This document shows, in pieces, positions 34,424-43,022 of a DNA stretch of 64,000 nucleotides. The translations under genes and the position numbers were made by a program. The notes below the pieces were generated by a model, which was not told the DNA's origin, searched no databases, and saw only the letters and a program-made list of their open reading frames with translations. The stretch comes from M3007 sp031425155 (lineage in GTDB: Bacteria; Bacteroidota; Bacteroidia; Chitinophagales; Saprospiraceae), in contig JANPIV010000107.1 in NCBI GenBank assembly GCA_031425155.1, positions 62,001 through 126,000 on the forward strand. The letters run 5' to 3'. How positions within the stretch are numbered: position 1 is the first letter of the stretch; every line of letters begins with the position of its first letter.

Positions 34424-34870
34424 ATGACTTTAGAAGAAAAAATAAACGAAGACCTGAAAACCGCCATGCGCGCCAAAGACGAAATCGGCCTGCGGGGCAT
34501 TCGCGCCATCAAAAGTGCTATTCTGCTCGCCAAAACCGACGGCAGCGGACAGGCTATTGACGAAACGCGGGAGGTGCAGATGCTGCAAAAACTGGTGAAA
34601 ACCCGCCAGGAATCCATGGATATTTTCCTGAAAAATGACCGCCCGCAACTGGCCGAAAAAGAACGCGAAGAGATCGAAGTGATCAAACGTTACCTGCCAA
34701 CGATGCTGGAAGGCACGGAACTGGAAAACATTATTCGCCAGATCGTGACCGATACCGGGGCCACCTCCGCCAAAGATATGGGCAAAGTCATGGGTGCCGC
34801 CAACAAACAATTGGCCGGTAAAGCCGACGGCAGGGCTATTTCGGAAATGGTGAAACGACTTTTAAATTGA
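34424..34870 (+). CDS. yqeY: GatB/YqeY domain-containing protein
   Basis: 148 residues, the full family length. Recognised by MTLEEKINEDLKTAMRAKDE..LRGIRAIKSAI, the central VKTRQESMDIFLKNDRPQLAEKEREEIEVIKRYLP and the end MGKVMGAANKQLAGKADGRAISEMVKRLL. The C-terminal part is the tRNA-binding-like tail domain of the GatB amidotransferase subunit; the free-standing protein is thought to touch tRNA, but its role is not established. Cytoplasmic. It is enclosed by two long dyads, one on each side, which suggests its own transcript unit despite being co-directional with lptB. Confidence 0.95.
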   Translation: MTLEEKINEDLKTAMRAKDEIGLRGIRAIKSAILLAKTDGSGQAIDETREVQMLQKLVKTRQESMDIFLKNDRPQLAEKEREEIEVIKRYLPTMLEGTELENIIRQIVTDTGATSAKDMGKVMGAANKQLAGKADGRAISEMVKRLLN

Positions 34871-34936
34871 GTTATGAGTTATAAGTTATGTACACGTGCA
34901 ACTCATAACTTATAACTCATAACTCATAACTCTTTT
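34869..34936 (+). terminator. Perfect 22-bp stem with T-run after yqeY
   Basis: The stem GAGTTATGAGTTATAAGTTA.. (34869-34890) and its exact inverse (34904-34925) has a 13-nt loop containing ACACGTGCA, followed by ATAACTCTTTTT. It is composed of iterated GAGTTAT/ATAACTC words, begins on the yqeY stop codon and ends 7 bp before lptB. Confidence 0.75.
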
Positions 34937-34942
34937 TGGGTT

Positions 34943-35683
34943 ATGATTCTTCGCGCCGAAAATATCATCAAAACCTACGGTAAGCGCACCGTGGTAAAAG
35001 GCGTCTCCTTCGACGTGAAACAAGGCGAGATCGTCGGATTGCTGGGGCCAAATGGTGCCGGCAAAACGACCTCGTTTTATATGACCGTCGGTTTTATTCG
35101 ACCCACGAGCGGCCACGTATATCTTGACAATGAAGAGATTACCTCGCTGGCCATGTATCGCCGGGCCCAAAAAGGCATTGGGTATTTGCCCCAGGAACCG
35201 AGCGTGTTTCGTAAACTTTCCGTGGAAGACAACCTGCTGGCGGTGCTCGAAATGACCAAACTCAGCAAAGCCCAACAGGCCGAAAAACTGGAATCGCTGC
35301 TCGACGAATTCAACCTGCATCGCGTACGCAAAGGCCTGGGCGACACGCTTTCCGGCGGCGAACGGCGGCGCACCGAGATCGCCCGCGCCCTGGCTACCGA
35401 CCCCAAATTCATCCTGCTCGACGAGCCTTTTGCAGGCATTGACCCCATCGCCGTGGAGGATATTCAATACATCGTGGCCAAATTAAAAACCAAAAATATC
35501 GGTATTCTGATCACCGACCACAATGTGCAGGAGACGCTCAGCATCACCGACCGAGCCTATCTGATGTTTGAAGGCAATATCCTGAAAGCCGGTACTGCCG
35601 AGGAACTTGCCGCCGATGAAATGGTGCGTAAGGTGTATCTGGGCAAGAATTTCGTGCTGAAACGGAAGGTGATGGAATTGTAG
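34943..35683 (+). CDS. lptB: LPS export ABC transporter ATP-binding protein
   Basis: 246 residues. Cytoplasmic ATPase that powers LptFG-driven extraction of LPS from the inner membrane and its transfer to the Lpt bridge. Walker A GPNGAGKT (35-42), Q-loop YLPQEPSVFRKL, signature LSGGERRR (136-143), Walker B FILLDEPFAGID (catalytic Glu161), switch His in LITDHNVQ. The IGYLPQEPSVFRKLSVEDN and GERRRTEIARAL stretches are specific to LptB among ABC ATPases. The other lpt genes are not in the window. The last residues FVLKRKVMEL vary freely in the family. Confidence 0.96.
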   Translation: MILRAENIIKTYGKRTVVKGVSFDVKQGEIVGLLGPNGAGKTTSFYMTVGFIRPTSGHVYLDNEEITSLAMYRRAQKGIGYLPQEPSVFRKLSVEDNLLAVLEMTKLSKAQQAEKLESLLDEFNLHRVRKGLGDTLSGGERRRTEIARALATDPKFILLDEPFAGIDPIAVEDIQYIVAKLKTKNIGILITDHNVQETLSITDRAYLMFEGNILKAGTAEELAADEMVRKVYLGKNFVLKRKVMEL

Positions 35684-35686
35684 GAA

Positions 35687-35883
35687 TTAACGTGAGTTCG
35701 GAGTTTTCCTCTACTCTTTTACTAAATAAGATTGTCATTCCGCAACGAAGAGAAGGAAACTACACAAGCCCTGTTCTTGGTGATCTTTTTACTACTTGGC
35801 TTGTGTGGATGTCTCCGTTTTTCTGCGACATGACAAGTGCTACTTATTGACAATCAAAGAGTTAATATCCGAACTCACGTTAA
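35687..35883. repeat. Inverted-repeat element copy B (family 1 core with family 2 ends)
   Basis: Perfect 16-bp terminal inverted repeats TTAACGTGAGTTCGGA (35687-35702) and TCCGAACTCACGTTAA (35868-35883). Inside are degenerate versions of the family 1 arms (GTCATTCCGCAACGAAG...CACAAGCC and GGCTTGTGTGGATGTCTCC...GCGACATGACA). The ends match element D at 45967-46225 instead, making it a mosaic. No ORF. Confidence 0.75.
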
Positions 35884-36039
35884 TTATGAATTATGAATTA
35901 ATGCGAATCATAGGATTGATCAAGTAAGTGTCAGCCACTTGAAAATCAGCACTTATTCTTAATCCATGCTTCGCATGAATGATGAATATTTTACAAATGC
36001 TGAGCATTAGTCATTACTCATTACCCCATTCATCATTAC
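35884..36039. other. Intergenic stretch of iterated ATGAATTATGAATT / CATTACTCATT words
   Basis: AT-rich words ATTATGAATTATGAATTAATG and GAATGATGAAT are loosely mirrored by ATTAGTCATTACTCATTACC and CATCATTACTCATTCACC. It lies between convergent lptB and bcp, so a two-way terminator is plausible. No gene seen. Confidence 0.45.
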
Positions 36040-36495
36040 TCATTCACCCAACAGCTGCTCTGAGTGGTTTTCGTTGTCCACTTTGGCGATGACGCGCTCG
36101 ACTTTCCCGTTTTCGTCAATCACGAACGTGGTGCGATGGATGCCCATGTAAGCGCGGCCCATGAATTTTTTCTCCCCCCACACGCCGTAGGCTTCAGACA
36201 CGACATGGTCTTCGTCGGCCAATAGATTAAACGGCAGGTTGTATTTTTCCTGAAATTTGACGTGTTTTTTCACCGAATCGGGGCTCACGCCCAGTATTTC
36301 GTAGCCCTGCGCCTGAAAGCGCGGATAGCCGTCGCGGAGGGAGCAGGCTTCGGCGGTGCAGCCCGGCGTATCGTCTTTTGGATAAAAATAAAGCACGAGT
36401 TTCTTGCCGCGATAATCGGTGAGGTGGACTGTTTCGCCTTTTTCGTTGACAGCAGAAAAATCCGGGGCGACATCGCCTTCTTTTAGTTCAGACAT
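36040..36495 (-). CDS. bcp: Thiol peroxidase, BCP/PrxQ-type peroxiredoxin
   Basis: 151 residues. Reduces hydroperoxides with thioredoxin as electron donor; cytoplasmic (no signal). Peroxidatic Cys46 in DDTPGCTAEAC with the resolving Cys51 five residues later, as in alpha2-type PrxQ/BCP. Conserved FYPKDDTPGCT, LGVSPDSVKKHVKF, NLLADEDHVVSEAYGVWG and HRTTFVIDENG complete the family profile. ATG at 36495. Short upstream region of 89 bp before the next minus-strand ORF; nothing notable there. Confidence 0.97.
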   Translation of the reverse strand: MSELKEGDVAPDFSAVNEKGETVHLTDYRGKKLVLYFYPKDDTPGCTAEACSLRDGYPRFQAQGYEILGVSPDSVKKHVKFQEKYNLPFNLLADEDHVVSEAYGVWGEKKFMGRAYMGIHRTTFVIDENGKVERVIAKVDNENHSEQLLGE

Positions 36496-36584
36496 GGTGG
36501 TGAGCGTGATTGATAGTAGTGGGAAAATTGTATGGCAAACGCCTTGCTGACGTTAGGCACAAAACGACATCCTCGCAGGATTGT

Positions 36585-36845
36585 TTAGAAACCGCCCTTA
36601 TCGCTGCGTCCGCCGATAGAACAGCGGTTTGCGAAAGCGCAAGTTGTAATCAAAGTATAGCACATCAAGCATTGGTGCCACTGCATGGTAGTAATTCCCG
36701 AATCCCCCTCCGCTTCCAGCGAAAGTACATCTATCACCCAGTCCTGTTCAATTTCCACCGCCCAGACAATATCGGGGTCTTTTAAAAAAGCCGATTGCGC
36801 GGTCAGAAAAGCGGGAAAAATAACGAGAAAAATGAACAGGCGCAT
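36585..36845 (-). pseudogene. Short exported protein, probably a frameshifted gene
   Basis: 86 residues from ATG 36845 with a signal peptide (MRLFIFLVIFPAFLTAQS) and a well-formed segment SAFLKDPDIVWAVEIEQDWVIDVL. After EGDSGITT the frame becomes odd (MQWHQCLMCYTLITTCAFAN). A second frame over the same bases reads protein-like (YYHAVAPMLDVLYFDYNL, RFRKPLFYRRTQR, then stop near 36598). A one- or two-base indel around 36690-36720 would join them. I cannot name the family. It lies 37 bp downstream of the acetyltransferase gene on the same strand. Confidence 0.5.
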
Positions 36846-36882
36846 AGACGATGAAGGTTGAACTATTTGGAAACAGTTTTTC

Positions 36883-37332
36883 TCACAAAAACAGCTTCCC
36901 GTTCCACCAGTCCTTTTCGATAATGGCCGCATTTTTGGCATAAAACCGCAGCGCGGGCTCGTTCCAGTCGAGCACCTGCCACTTAACGAGGCGACATCCC
37001 CGGCGGCGGCCTTCTTCCAAAAAAGCGTCGAATAATAACTGCCCTGCTCCCGAGCGACGATGGGCTTCGGTGACCACGAAATCGTCCAGATAGAGCATCT
37101 TGCCTTTCCAGGAAGAGTAAGTCATAAAAAAGAGGGTCATGCCCACCACCTGACCGTCAATTTCGGCCACCAGACTTTCAAAAATACCGGCTTTAAAGTC
37201 CGTACGATATTCCTCAACGGTGGCTTCCACGGCCTCCGGCGCATTTTCATACACGGCTAATTCGTACATTAGGCCGTGAATGGCGGGCAAATCCGACTCG
37301 GTAGCCGGTCGAATGATGACTGTAGAAAGCAT
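36883..37332 (-). CDS. GNAT family N-acetyltransferase (SSAT/diamine acetyltransferase-like)
   Basis: 149 residues. Acetyl-CoA-dependent N-acetyltransferase fold: IIRPATESDLPAIHGLMYELAVYE at the start, LYLDDFVVTEAHRRSGAGQLLFDAF with the acetyl-CoA pyrophosphate loop (R-R-S-G-A-G), and the tail WQVLDWNEPALRFYAKNAA. Wording resembles spermidine/spermine acetyltransferases (VYENAPEAVEATVEE; YSSWKGKMLYLDDF), so a small amine substrate is plausible but not proven. Cytoplasmic. ATG at 37332. Confidence 0.92.
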   Translation of the reverse strand: MLSTVIIRPATESDLPAIHGLMYELAVYENAPEAVEATVEEYRTDFKAGIFESLVAEIDGQVVGMTLFFMTYSSWKGKMLYLDDFVVTEAHRRSGAGQLLFDAFLEEGRRRGCRLVKWQVLDWNEPALRFYAKNAAIIEKDWWNGKLFL

Positions 37333-37569
37333 GGCGCGAATTTTTTATGGCGCAAGTATAGCAGTACAACCGGGTTTAATCGCAAAAATGCTGTTTTATC
37401 CCAACAAACATCTTGGTGGAAATGATGGCCGACGATGAATTATCTGCTGCAACGAGGGGAAATTTCCGGTTTAAGTCATAAAAAATTTTGCCGGATTGCT
37501 AAATTTCTTCCAATAATTTTAAATTTTGCAATTGCGTATCTTCACGCCTGGAACTATGAGCATTATTCT

Positions 37570-39093
37570 ATGAAATGGCTGGTCAATAAAGTACTCAAAC
37601 AATATCTGGCACTGCGCATGAAGCGCATCGAGCGATATATGCAACACCCGGAAGAGGCGCAGGAACGCTGGTTGCGCAGCATGCTGGATACCGCCCGGCA
37701 CACCGAGTTTGGGCGAAAATACAACTTTGGTAATTTGAAAAATGCGGAGGATTTCGCCCGCACGGTACCTATACACGACTATGACGGTCTGAAAGGCGAT
37801 ATTGCCCGCATGATGCACGGCGAGCGCGATGTGCTATGGCCAGGCGAAATCAACTGGTATTCCAAAAGCAGCGGTACCACCAGCGACAAAAGCAAATTCA
37901 TCCCCGTGCCGCCCGCCAATATGCACGGTTGCCATTTGGCCGGCAGCTGGGATTCGCTCGCGCTGCTATACCACAACCGGCCCGATATGGAGATTTTTCG
38001 CCGGAAAAATCTGGTTATGTCCGGTGCGTACGATTCACTGAAGGAATACCCGAAAACCAAATATGGCGACGTAAGTGCCATATTGACCTACCACATGCCC
38101 GCCATCGCCCGCTCGTTTTATACGCCCGATGTGGAAGTGGTGCTGCAACCTAATTTCGAGACCAAGATCGCGCAGGTGGCCGAAATTACTTCCAAACAAG
38201 ACGATGTGGTGATGTTTGGCGGCGTACCGACCTGGATCATTGTGCTGTTTCGGATGATCCTGGAAAAAACCGGCAAGCAGAATATGCTCGAAGTATGGCC
38301 GCATTTGCAGGCCTATATGCACGGGGGCGTGGGTTTTGAGCCGTATCGCCAGACTTTTAAAGAGTTGATTCCAAGCGACAACTTTGCTTATCAGGAAATT
38401 TATAACGCCTCGGAAGGTTTCTTCGGCGCGCAGTGCGATCTGGCGCAGCACGATATGTTGTTGCTGATGGACAATGGCGTGTATTATGAATTTGTGCCCG
38501 TGGAAGAGTGGGAAAAAGACCATCCCAAAACGGTGCATCTGGCCGACGTGGAAGTGGGCAAATTATACGCCATTATGATTACTTCCAATAACGGCCTCTG
38601 GCGTTATCAGCCGGGCGATACCATCGAATTTACGCGCAAATACCCGCACTGTTTCCAGATCACCGGGCGTACCAAGCAATTTATCAACGCTTTCGGGGAA
38701 GAAGTCATGATCGGCGATACCGATAGAGCCCTCGCCGAAACCTGCCGCCAGACCAATTCTGTGGTCTCGGAATACACCGCCGCCCCGGTCTATTTTTCAT
38801 CGGCCCATAATAAAGGCGGACACGAATGGATCATCGAATTTGAAAAGGAACCCGCTGATTTAGAGCGTTTTAACCAACTGCTCGACGAGACGCTGCAAAA
38901 AATAAACTCCGACTACGAGGCTAAACGCTTCAAAGGTATGGCCCTCCAGCGCCTGCTGTTACGTGCCGTCCCGAAAGGTACTTTCCACCGCTGGATGCGG
39001 GCCCGCGGCAAATTTGGCAATCAAAATAAGGTGCCGCGACTGGCCAATCACCGCAAGTTCGTGGAAGACGTGATGCACTACGTGGAGGAGTAG
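37570..39093 (+). CDS. GH3 auxin-responsive promoter family protein (acyl-adenylate-forming enzyme)
   Basis: 507 residues from ATG 37570 (MKWLVNKVLKQYLALRMKRI); the frame continues upstream but those residues do not fit the family. GH3 enzymes adenylate a carboxylic acid and transfer it to an amino acid or other acceptor; bacterial members are mostly uncharacterised. Motifs: the nucleotide-binding NWYSKSSGTTSDKSKFIPV, the second loop YNASEGFFGAQ, the adenylation Asp in RYQPGDTIEF, and QITGRTKQFINAFGEEVM. Cytoplasmic. Flanked downstream by two direct repeats that probably end transcription. Confidence 0.93.
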   Translation: MKWLVNKVLKQYLALRMKRIERYMQHPEEAQERWLRSMLDTARHTEFGRKYNFGNLKNAEDFARTVPIHDYDGLKGDIARMMHGERDVLWPGEINWYSKSSGTTSDKSKFIPVPPANMHGCHLAGSWDSLALLYHNRPDMEIFRRKNLVMSGAYDSLKEYPKTKYGDVSAILTYHMPAIARSFYTPDVEVVLQPNFETKIAQVAEITSKQDDVVMFGGVPTWIIVLFRMILEKTGKQNMLEVWPHLQAYMHGGVGFEPYRQTFKELIPSDNFAYQEIYNASEGFFGAQCDLAQHDMLLLMDNGVYYEFVPVEEWEKDHPKTVHLADVEVGKLYAIMITSNNGLWRYQPGDTIEFTRKYPHCFQITGRTKQFINAFGEEVMIGDTDRALAETCRQTNSVVSEYTAAPVYFSSAHNKGGHEWIIEFEKEPADLERFNQLLDETLQKINSDYEAKRFKGMALQRLLLRAVPKGTFHRWMRARGKFGNQNKVPRLANHRKFVEDVMHYVEE

Positions 39094-39194
39094 GGGCAAC
39101 CCTTGCGGTTGCCCTCATCATGGTGCATGTTTTGCGAAATTTAGAGGCAATAAAATCAAAGGGCAACCCTTGCGGTTGCCCTCATCGTGGTGTA
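39094..39194. repeat. Two direct copies of a 33-bp palindromic repeat
   Basis: GGGCAACCCTTGCGGTTGCC followed by CTCATC(A/G)TGGTG occurs at 39094-39127 and 39161-39194. Each copy folds by GGGCAACC/GGTTGCCC. It begins on the stop codon of the GH3-like gene. Confidence 0.8.
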
Positions 39195-39272
39195 ATCGCC
39201 ATCGGAACCGTAACAACCTTTGCTAATAATAACATCCTGCCACTGTGCGGTTCTACTGTTGAATCCGCATCC

Positions 39273-39280
39273 TACCTTTG
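39273..39280 (+). promoter_or_regulatory. -7 promoter element TACCTTTG
   Basis: Exact TAnnTTTG match 68 bp before the ATG of the sugar-dehydrogenase gene; no clear -33 TTG at standard spacing. Confidence 0.5.
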
Positions 39281-39347
39281 CGTTTAGCAAACCATGCTCT
39301 GCCATACCCGGTTTGAGCATTTCTCCGACTTCTTACTTTTCCAACCT

Positions 39348-41432
39348 ATGCACACAAAAAGACTCTTCCCTCTGCTTTGCTGCCTTTTGCCACTGGCTTT
39401 GCTGGCGCAACCCAAACTCAAACTCATAGATTTTGCTACCGGCTTCAGTCGGCCAATCGGCATCGAACACTGCGGCGACAGCCGCCTGTTTATCATCGAA
39501 AAAGTCGGTAAGATATGGGTGCTCGACAGCCTCGGTGTACGCCAGACACAAGTATTTCTGGACATTGCCAACCGGGTTAAATCTTCAGGTAATGAGCAAG
39601 GTTTGCTCGGTCTTGCCTTTCACCCTGATTATGCCCAAAACGGTTGGTTTTTTGTCCATTACATCAAATCTGATGGCAACACCCGTGTCGCCCGGTTCAG
39701 CCGTTCTACCGCTAACCCGAATGTAGCCGACCCTGCCAGCGAACTCACTATTTTGGAACAAAGCCAACCCTATAGCAACCACAATGGTGGCAGCCTCGCT
39801 TTTGGGCCGGATGGTTACTTATATATTGGTCTGGGCGACGGTGGTTCCGGTGGCGACCCGCAGGGCAACGGCCAAAAGCCGACCACTTTTTTGGGTAAAT
39901 TGTTGCGTATTGACGTAAATAATAGCAGCAGCGCCACGCCTTACGTAGTTCCGGCAAATAATCCCTTTGTTGGCAGTACGACTTTTAAACCGGAAATCTG
40001 GGCCTACGGACTGCGCAACCCCTGGCGTTTTTCTTTCGACCGCCTCAATGGCGACCTCTGGATCGGTGATGTAGGTCAGAATGCCCGCGAAGAGATTGAT
40101 TATCAGCCTGCTGGCGACGCAGGTGGTCGCAACTACGGCTGGAATTGTTTTGAAGGAAATATCCCTTACGATGGTGGCTGCCCGGTCGCCAATCACACGC
40201 CTCCAGCGTTCGATTACCTCAATCCCAGCATTGGGTGCTCCGTCACGGGCGGCTATCGCTACCGGGGCAGCAAGTACCCGAACCTGTATGGCAAGTATCT
40301 GTTCACCGACTATTGCAGTGGCCGCTGGTGGACGCTGACCCAAAATGCGAACGGTTCGTTTGTCGGCACGATCATTTCTGATTTGGCAGACAACTCGTAC
40401 ACCACGCTGGGCGAAGATGTACACGGCGAACTCTATGTAGCCACTGATGGCGGCGGTAAAATTCAGAAAATCACCGACTTATGCGCAGGATTTAGTTTCA
40501 CCGGCGAATCAACTGCGGCGGTATGCGACCAGTCGTTTTCAGGCACAGTGTTCCTGAATGTCACGGGCGGTCTGGCTCCGGTCACCTTCCTGTGGTCGAA
40601 CGGATTTACCGATAAAGACATTGTTTATCTCAATCCCGGTGCCTATTCGGTGAATGTAAAAGATGCCAATGGCTGCGAACTGCGCGACACCTTCGAAATC
40701 GCTAGCTTATCGCCACCCGCGCCGACCGTGCAATCGAATGGCTCCTCTACGGTGCTTTGCTTTGGCGATTCCATTGCTCTAAATTCTTCCCCGGCACCTG
40801 CCGAATATGGCTATCAATGGTTCAACGGCGGGAATCTTATCGTTGGGGCTACCACGCAGCAACTATCCGTCAGTGAATATGGACTTTACTCGGTACAACT
40901 GACCAATCCGGAATGCAATTCGGTGCGTTCTGATTCTATCCTGATTGATCAGGAAGTAGCTATCAGCCCGGAAATTTCCTGGTTCGATGGCTACTTAATT
41001 ACGGCGGGACCCTGGGCTGGTTATCAATGGTTTTTCAACAATCAGCCCATTACGGGAGCCACCGACACGATATATGCCGCTACGCAATCAGGTGTTTATC
41101 GGTTGCAGGCTACTTCCGCTAATGGTTGCACCTACCAATCTAATGACTTGGATGTGGTGGTTTCAGGAACTGCCCTGCCTGTAAATGTCACCAAATTTTC
41201 GTTGGCTCCCAATCCCACGGCTGACCAGACTTTACTAAAAATGGAACTGCGCCGGACCGAAAACAGCACCATTTCGCTCACCGATGGACAGGGCCGCACG
41301 GTGTTTTCAAAAAAATACCAGGAACAAAAAATTGCACTGCCCATTGATCTGCGCAGCTTACCAGTCGGGACGTATTTTTTGAATGTACAGACCGAAAGTG
41401 GCACGTTTGTGCGGCAGTTGGTAAAACAGTAA
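39348..41432 (+). CDS. Secreted glucose/sorbosone dehydrogenase-like (PQQ-type propeller) with SprB-like repeat and T9SS sorting domain
   Basis: 694 residues from ATG 39348 at the signal peptide MHTKRLFPLLCCLLPLALLAQ. The propeller (about 22-380) is of the soluble quinoprotein GSDH type: GFSRPIGIEHCGDSRLFIIEKVGKI, EQGLLGLAFHPDY, SNHNGGSLAFGPDGYLYIGLGDGG, PEIWAYGLRNPWRFSFD, WIGDVGQNAREEID. It would oxidise aldoses with PQQ outside the cytoplasm; PQQ supply is not seen here. Then a SprB-like repeat (VTGGLAPVTFLWSNG...YSVNVKDANGC), two Ig-like stretches with YQWF(N/F)N, and a T9SS domain (SLAPNPTADQTLLK...GTFVRQLVKQ). Confidence 0.92.
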   Translation: MHTKRLFPLLCCLLPLALLAQPKLKLIDFATGFSRPIGIEHCGDSRLFIIEKVGKIWVLDSLGVRQTQVFLDIANRVKSSGNEQGLLGLAFHPDYAQNGWFFVHYIKSDGNTRVARFSRSTANPNVADPASELTILEQSQPYSNHNGGSLAFGPDGYLYIGLGDGGSGGDPQGNGQKPTTFLGKLLRIDVNNSSSATPYVVPANNPFVGSTTFKPEIWAYGLRNPWRFSFDRLNGDLWIGDVGQNAREEIDYQPAGDAGGRNYGWNCFEGNIPYDGGCPVANHTPPAFDYLNPSIGCSVTGGYRYRGSKYPNLYGKYLFTDYCSGRWWTLTQNANGSFVGTIISDLADNSYTTLGEDVHGELYVATDGGGKIQKITDLCAGFSFTGESTAAVCDQSFSGTVFLNVTGGLAPVTFLWSNGFTDKDIVYLNPGAYSVNVKDANGCELRDTFEIASLSPPAPTVQSNGSSTVLCFGDSIALNSSPAPAEYGYQWFNGGNLIVGATTQQLSVSEYGLYSVQLTNPECNSVRSDSILIDQEVAISPEISWFDGYLITAGPWAGYQWFFNNQPITGATDTIYAATQSGVYRLQATSANGCTYQSNDLDVVVSGTALPVNVTKFSLAPNPTADQTLLKMELRRTENSTISLTDGQGRTVFSKKYQEQKIALPIDLRSLPVGTYFLNVQTESGTFVRQLVKQ

Positions 41433-41463
41433 AGTGGATTTTCATTTTTACCAAACATACAGA

Positions 41464-41495
41464 TTGTAAAATCTGCGGGCTAAATATTACCTTTG
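41464..41495 (+). promoter_or_regulatory. ahcY promoter: TTG (-33) and TACCTTTG (-7)
   Basis: TTG at 41464-41466 and TACCTTTG at 41488-41495, 21 bp apart, match the Bacteroidota sigma-ABfr consensus. Predicted start of transcription is near 41502, leaving a ~120-nt leader in which I see no known riboswitch. Confidence 0.7.
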
Positions 41496-41624
41496 CGGGA
41501 ATTTTTGACAACTAAACCAAAGGAAGTTTCGTTTGAGCCGTCTTTCAAGGCGTGTTTCCAAACAAAAACGCCCCCGTTTTTTACATGCTCTCACTTTTTC
41601 TCACGTCTCACATCTCTCTCACCC

Positions 41625-42941
41625 ATGTCCGTCGCTACCGAAACGCGTCCAAAATATAAAGTCAAAGACATTGCCCTGGCCGAATGGGGCCGGAAGGAAA
41701 TCAATCTCGCCGAGGCTGAAATGCCGGGCCTGATGTCCTTACGCGAAGAATTTGGTGCTACCAAACCCCTGCGCGGTGCCCGCGTCGCAGGTTGCCTGCA
41801 CATGACCATCCAAACCGCCGTACTGATCGAAACCCTGGTAGAACTGGGCGCAGAAGTCAGCTGGTCGTCCTGCAATATTTTTTCTACGCAGGATCACGCT
41901 GCCGCCGCCATTGCGGCTGCCGGTATCCCGGTATTTGCCTGGAAAGGCATGAATGCCGAAGAATTTGACTGGTGCATCGAGCAGACGCTGTTCGCTTTCA
42001 AAGATGGCCAGCCGCTGAACATGATCCTGGACGATGGCGGTGACCTGACCAACATGGTGCTCGACCTCTTCCCGGAACTGGTGGCCAACATTCGCGGTAT
42101 TTCGGAAGAAACCACCACCGGCGTACACCGTTTGTACGAGCGCGTTGGTAAAGGTACTCTGCCGATGCCCGCGATCAATATCAATGACTCGGTGACCAAG
42201 TCGAAATTTGACAACAAATACGGCTGTAAAGAGAGCCTGGTGGATGCTATCCGCCGCGCTACCGATATTATGATGGCCGGTAAAGTGGCCGTTGTGGCTG
42301 GTTATGGCGACGTAGGTAAGGGCTCGGCGGCTTCGCTGCGGGGTGCCGGTGCCCGCGTGATCGTCACCGAAATTGACCCGATCTGCGCCCTGCAAGCCGC
42401 TATGGACGGTTTTGAAGTGAAAAAGATGGAAAACGCCATTCCCCGCGCCAATATCGTGGTGACGGCGACCGGCAACTGCGACATTATTTCGGAAAAACAC
42501 TTCCGTATGATGAACGACAAAACCATCGTCTGCAACATCGGTCACTTCGATAACGAAATAGATATGGCCTGGTTGAACACCAATTATGGCCAAACCAAAA
42601 TGACCATCAAACCGCAGGTGGACCTCTACAATGTGGATGGTAAAGACCTGATCGTGCTGGCTGAAGGCCGTTTGGTCAACCTCGGCTGCGGCACTGGCCA
42701 CCCTTCTTTCGTGATGTCGAACTCCTTCACCAATCAGGTGCTGGCGCAACTCGAACTTTGGGAAAATGTAGGCAAATATGACAACCAGGTCTATATGCTG
42801 CCCAAACACCTGGATGAAAAAGTAGCCCGCCTCCACCTCGCCAAAATCGGTGTGGAACTGGAAGAACTGAAACAACACCAGGCCGACTACATTGGCGTGA
42901 AAACGGAAGGTCCGTTCAAGCCGGAGTATTATCGGTATTGA
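41625..42941 (+). CDS. ahcY: Adenosylhomocysteinase (S-adenosyl-L-homocysteine hydrolase)
   Basis: 438 residues from ATG 41625 (MSVATETRPKYKVKDIALAEWG). The frame runs on upstream, but the promoter at 41464-41495 overlaps that extension. Splits S-adenosylhomocysteine to adenosine and homocysteine in the methyl cycle; cytoplasmic, NAD-bound tetramer. Seen: HMTIQTAVLIETL (substrate His), SSCNIFSTQDHAAAAIA, the Lys/Asp pair in NINDSVTKSKFDN, Rossmann GYGDVGKGSAASL and GHFDNEIDM. The C-terminal KPEYYRY inserts into the neighbouring NAD site in this family. Ends at a strong bidirectional terminator. Confidence 0.97.
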   Translation: MSVATETRPKYKVKDIALAEWGRKEINLAEAEMPGLMSLREEFGATKPLRGARVAGCLHMTIQTAVLIETLVELGAEVSWSSCNIFSTQDHAAAAIAAAGIPVFAWKGMNAEEFDWCIEQTLFAFKDGQPLNMILDDGGDLTNMVLDLFPELVANIRGISEETTTGVHRLYERVGKGTLPMPAININDSVTKSKFDNKYGCKESLVDAIRRATDIMMAGKVAVVAGYGDVGKGSAASLRGAGARVIVTEIDPICALQAAMDGFEVKKMENAIPRANIVVTATGNCDIISEKHFRMMNDKTIVCNIGHFDNEIDMAWLNTNYGQTKMTIKPQVDLYNVDGKDLIVLAEGRLVNLGCGTGHPSFVMSNSFTNQVLAQLELWENVGKYDNQVYMLPKHLDEKVARLHLAKIGVELEELKQHQADYIGVKTEGPFKPEYYRY

Positions 42942-42963
42942 TTTTTGGTTTTAAGAATAATAT

Positions 42964-43013
42964 AATAGCACGGCCCGTCTCCACAAGGATGACGGGCCGT
43001 GCTATTTTATTTA
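42964..43013. terminator. Bidirectional intrinsic terminator between ahcY and proline dehydrogenase
   Basis: Perfect 16-bp stem AATAGCACGGCCCGTC / GACGGGCCGTGCTATT with an 11-nt loop, followed by TTATTT on the plus side and an A/T tract on the other, between convergent genes. Confidence 0.92.
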
Positions 43014-43022
43014 AAAACCTGT

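Noticed and set aside
39094..39194. CRISPR-like direct repeat pair
   Set aside because: Only two copies with a 33-bp spacer-sized gap, each strongly palindromic, starting on a stop codon and without cas genes; better explained as terminator-type repeats.
41502..41624. Possible SAH riboswitch in the ahcY leader
   Set aside because: The leader lacks the conserved SAH-aptamer helices and loop sequences, and that riboswitch is not expected in this phylum.
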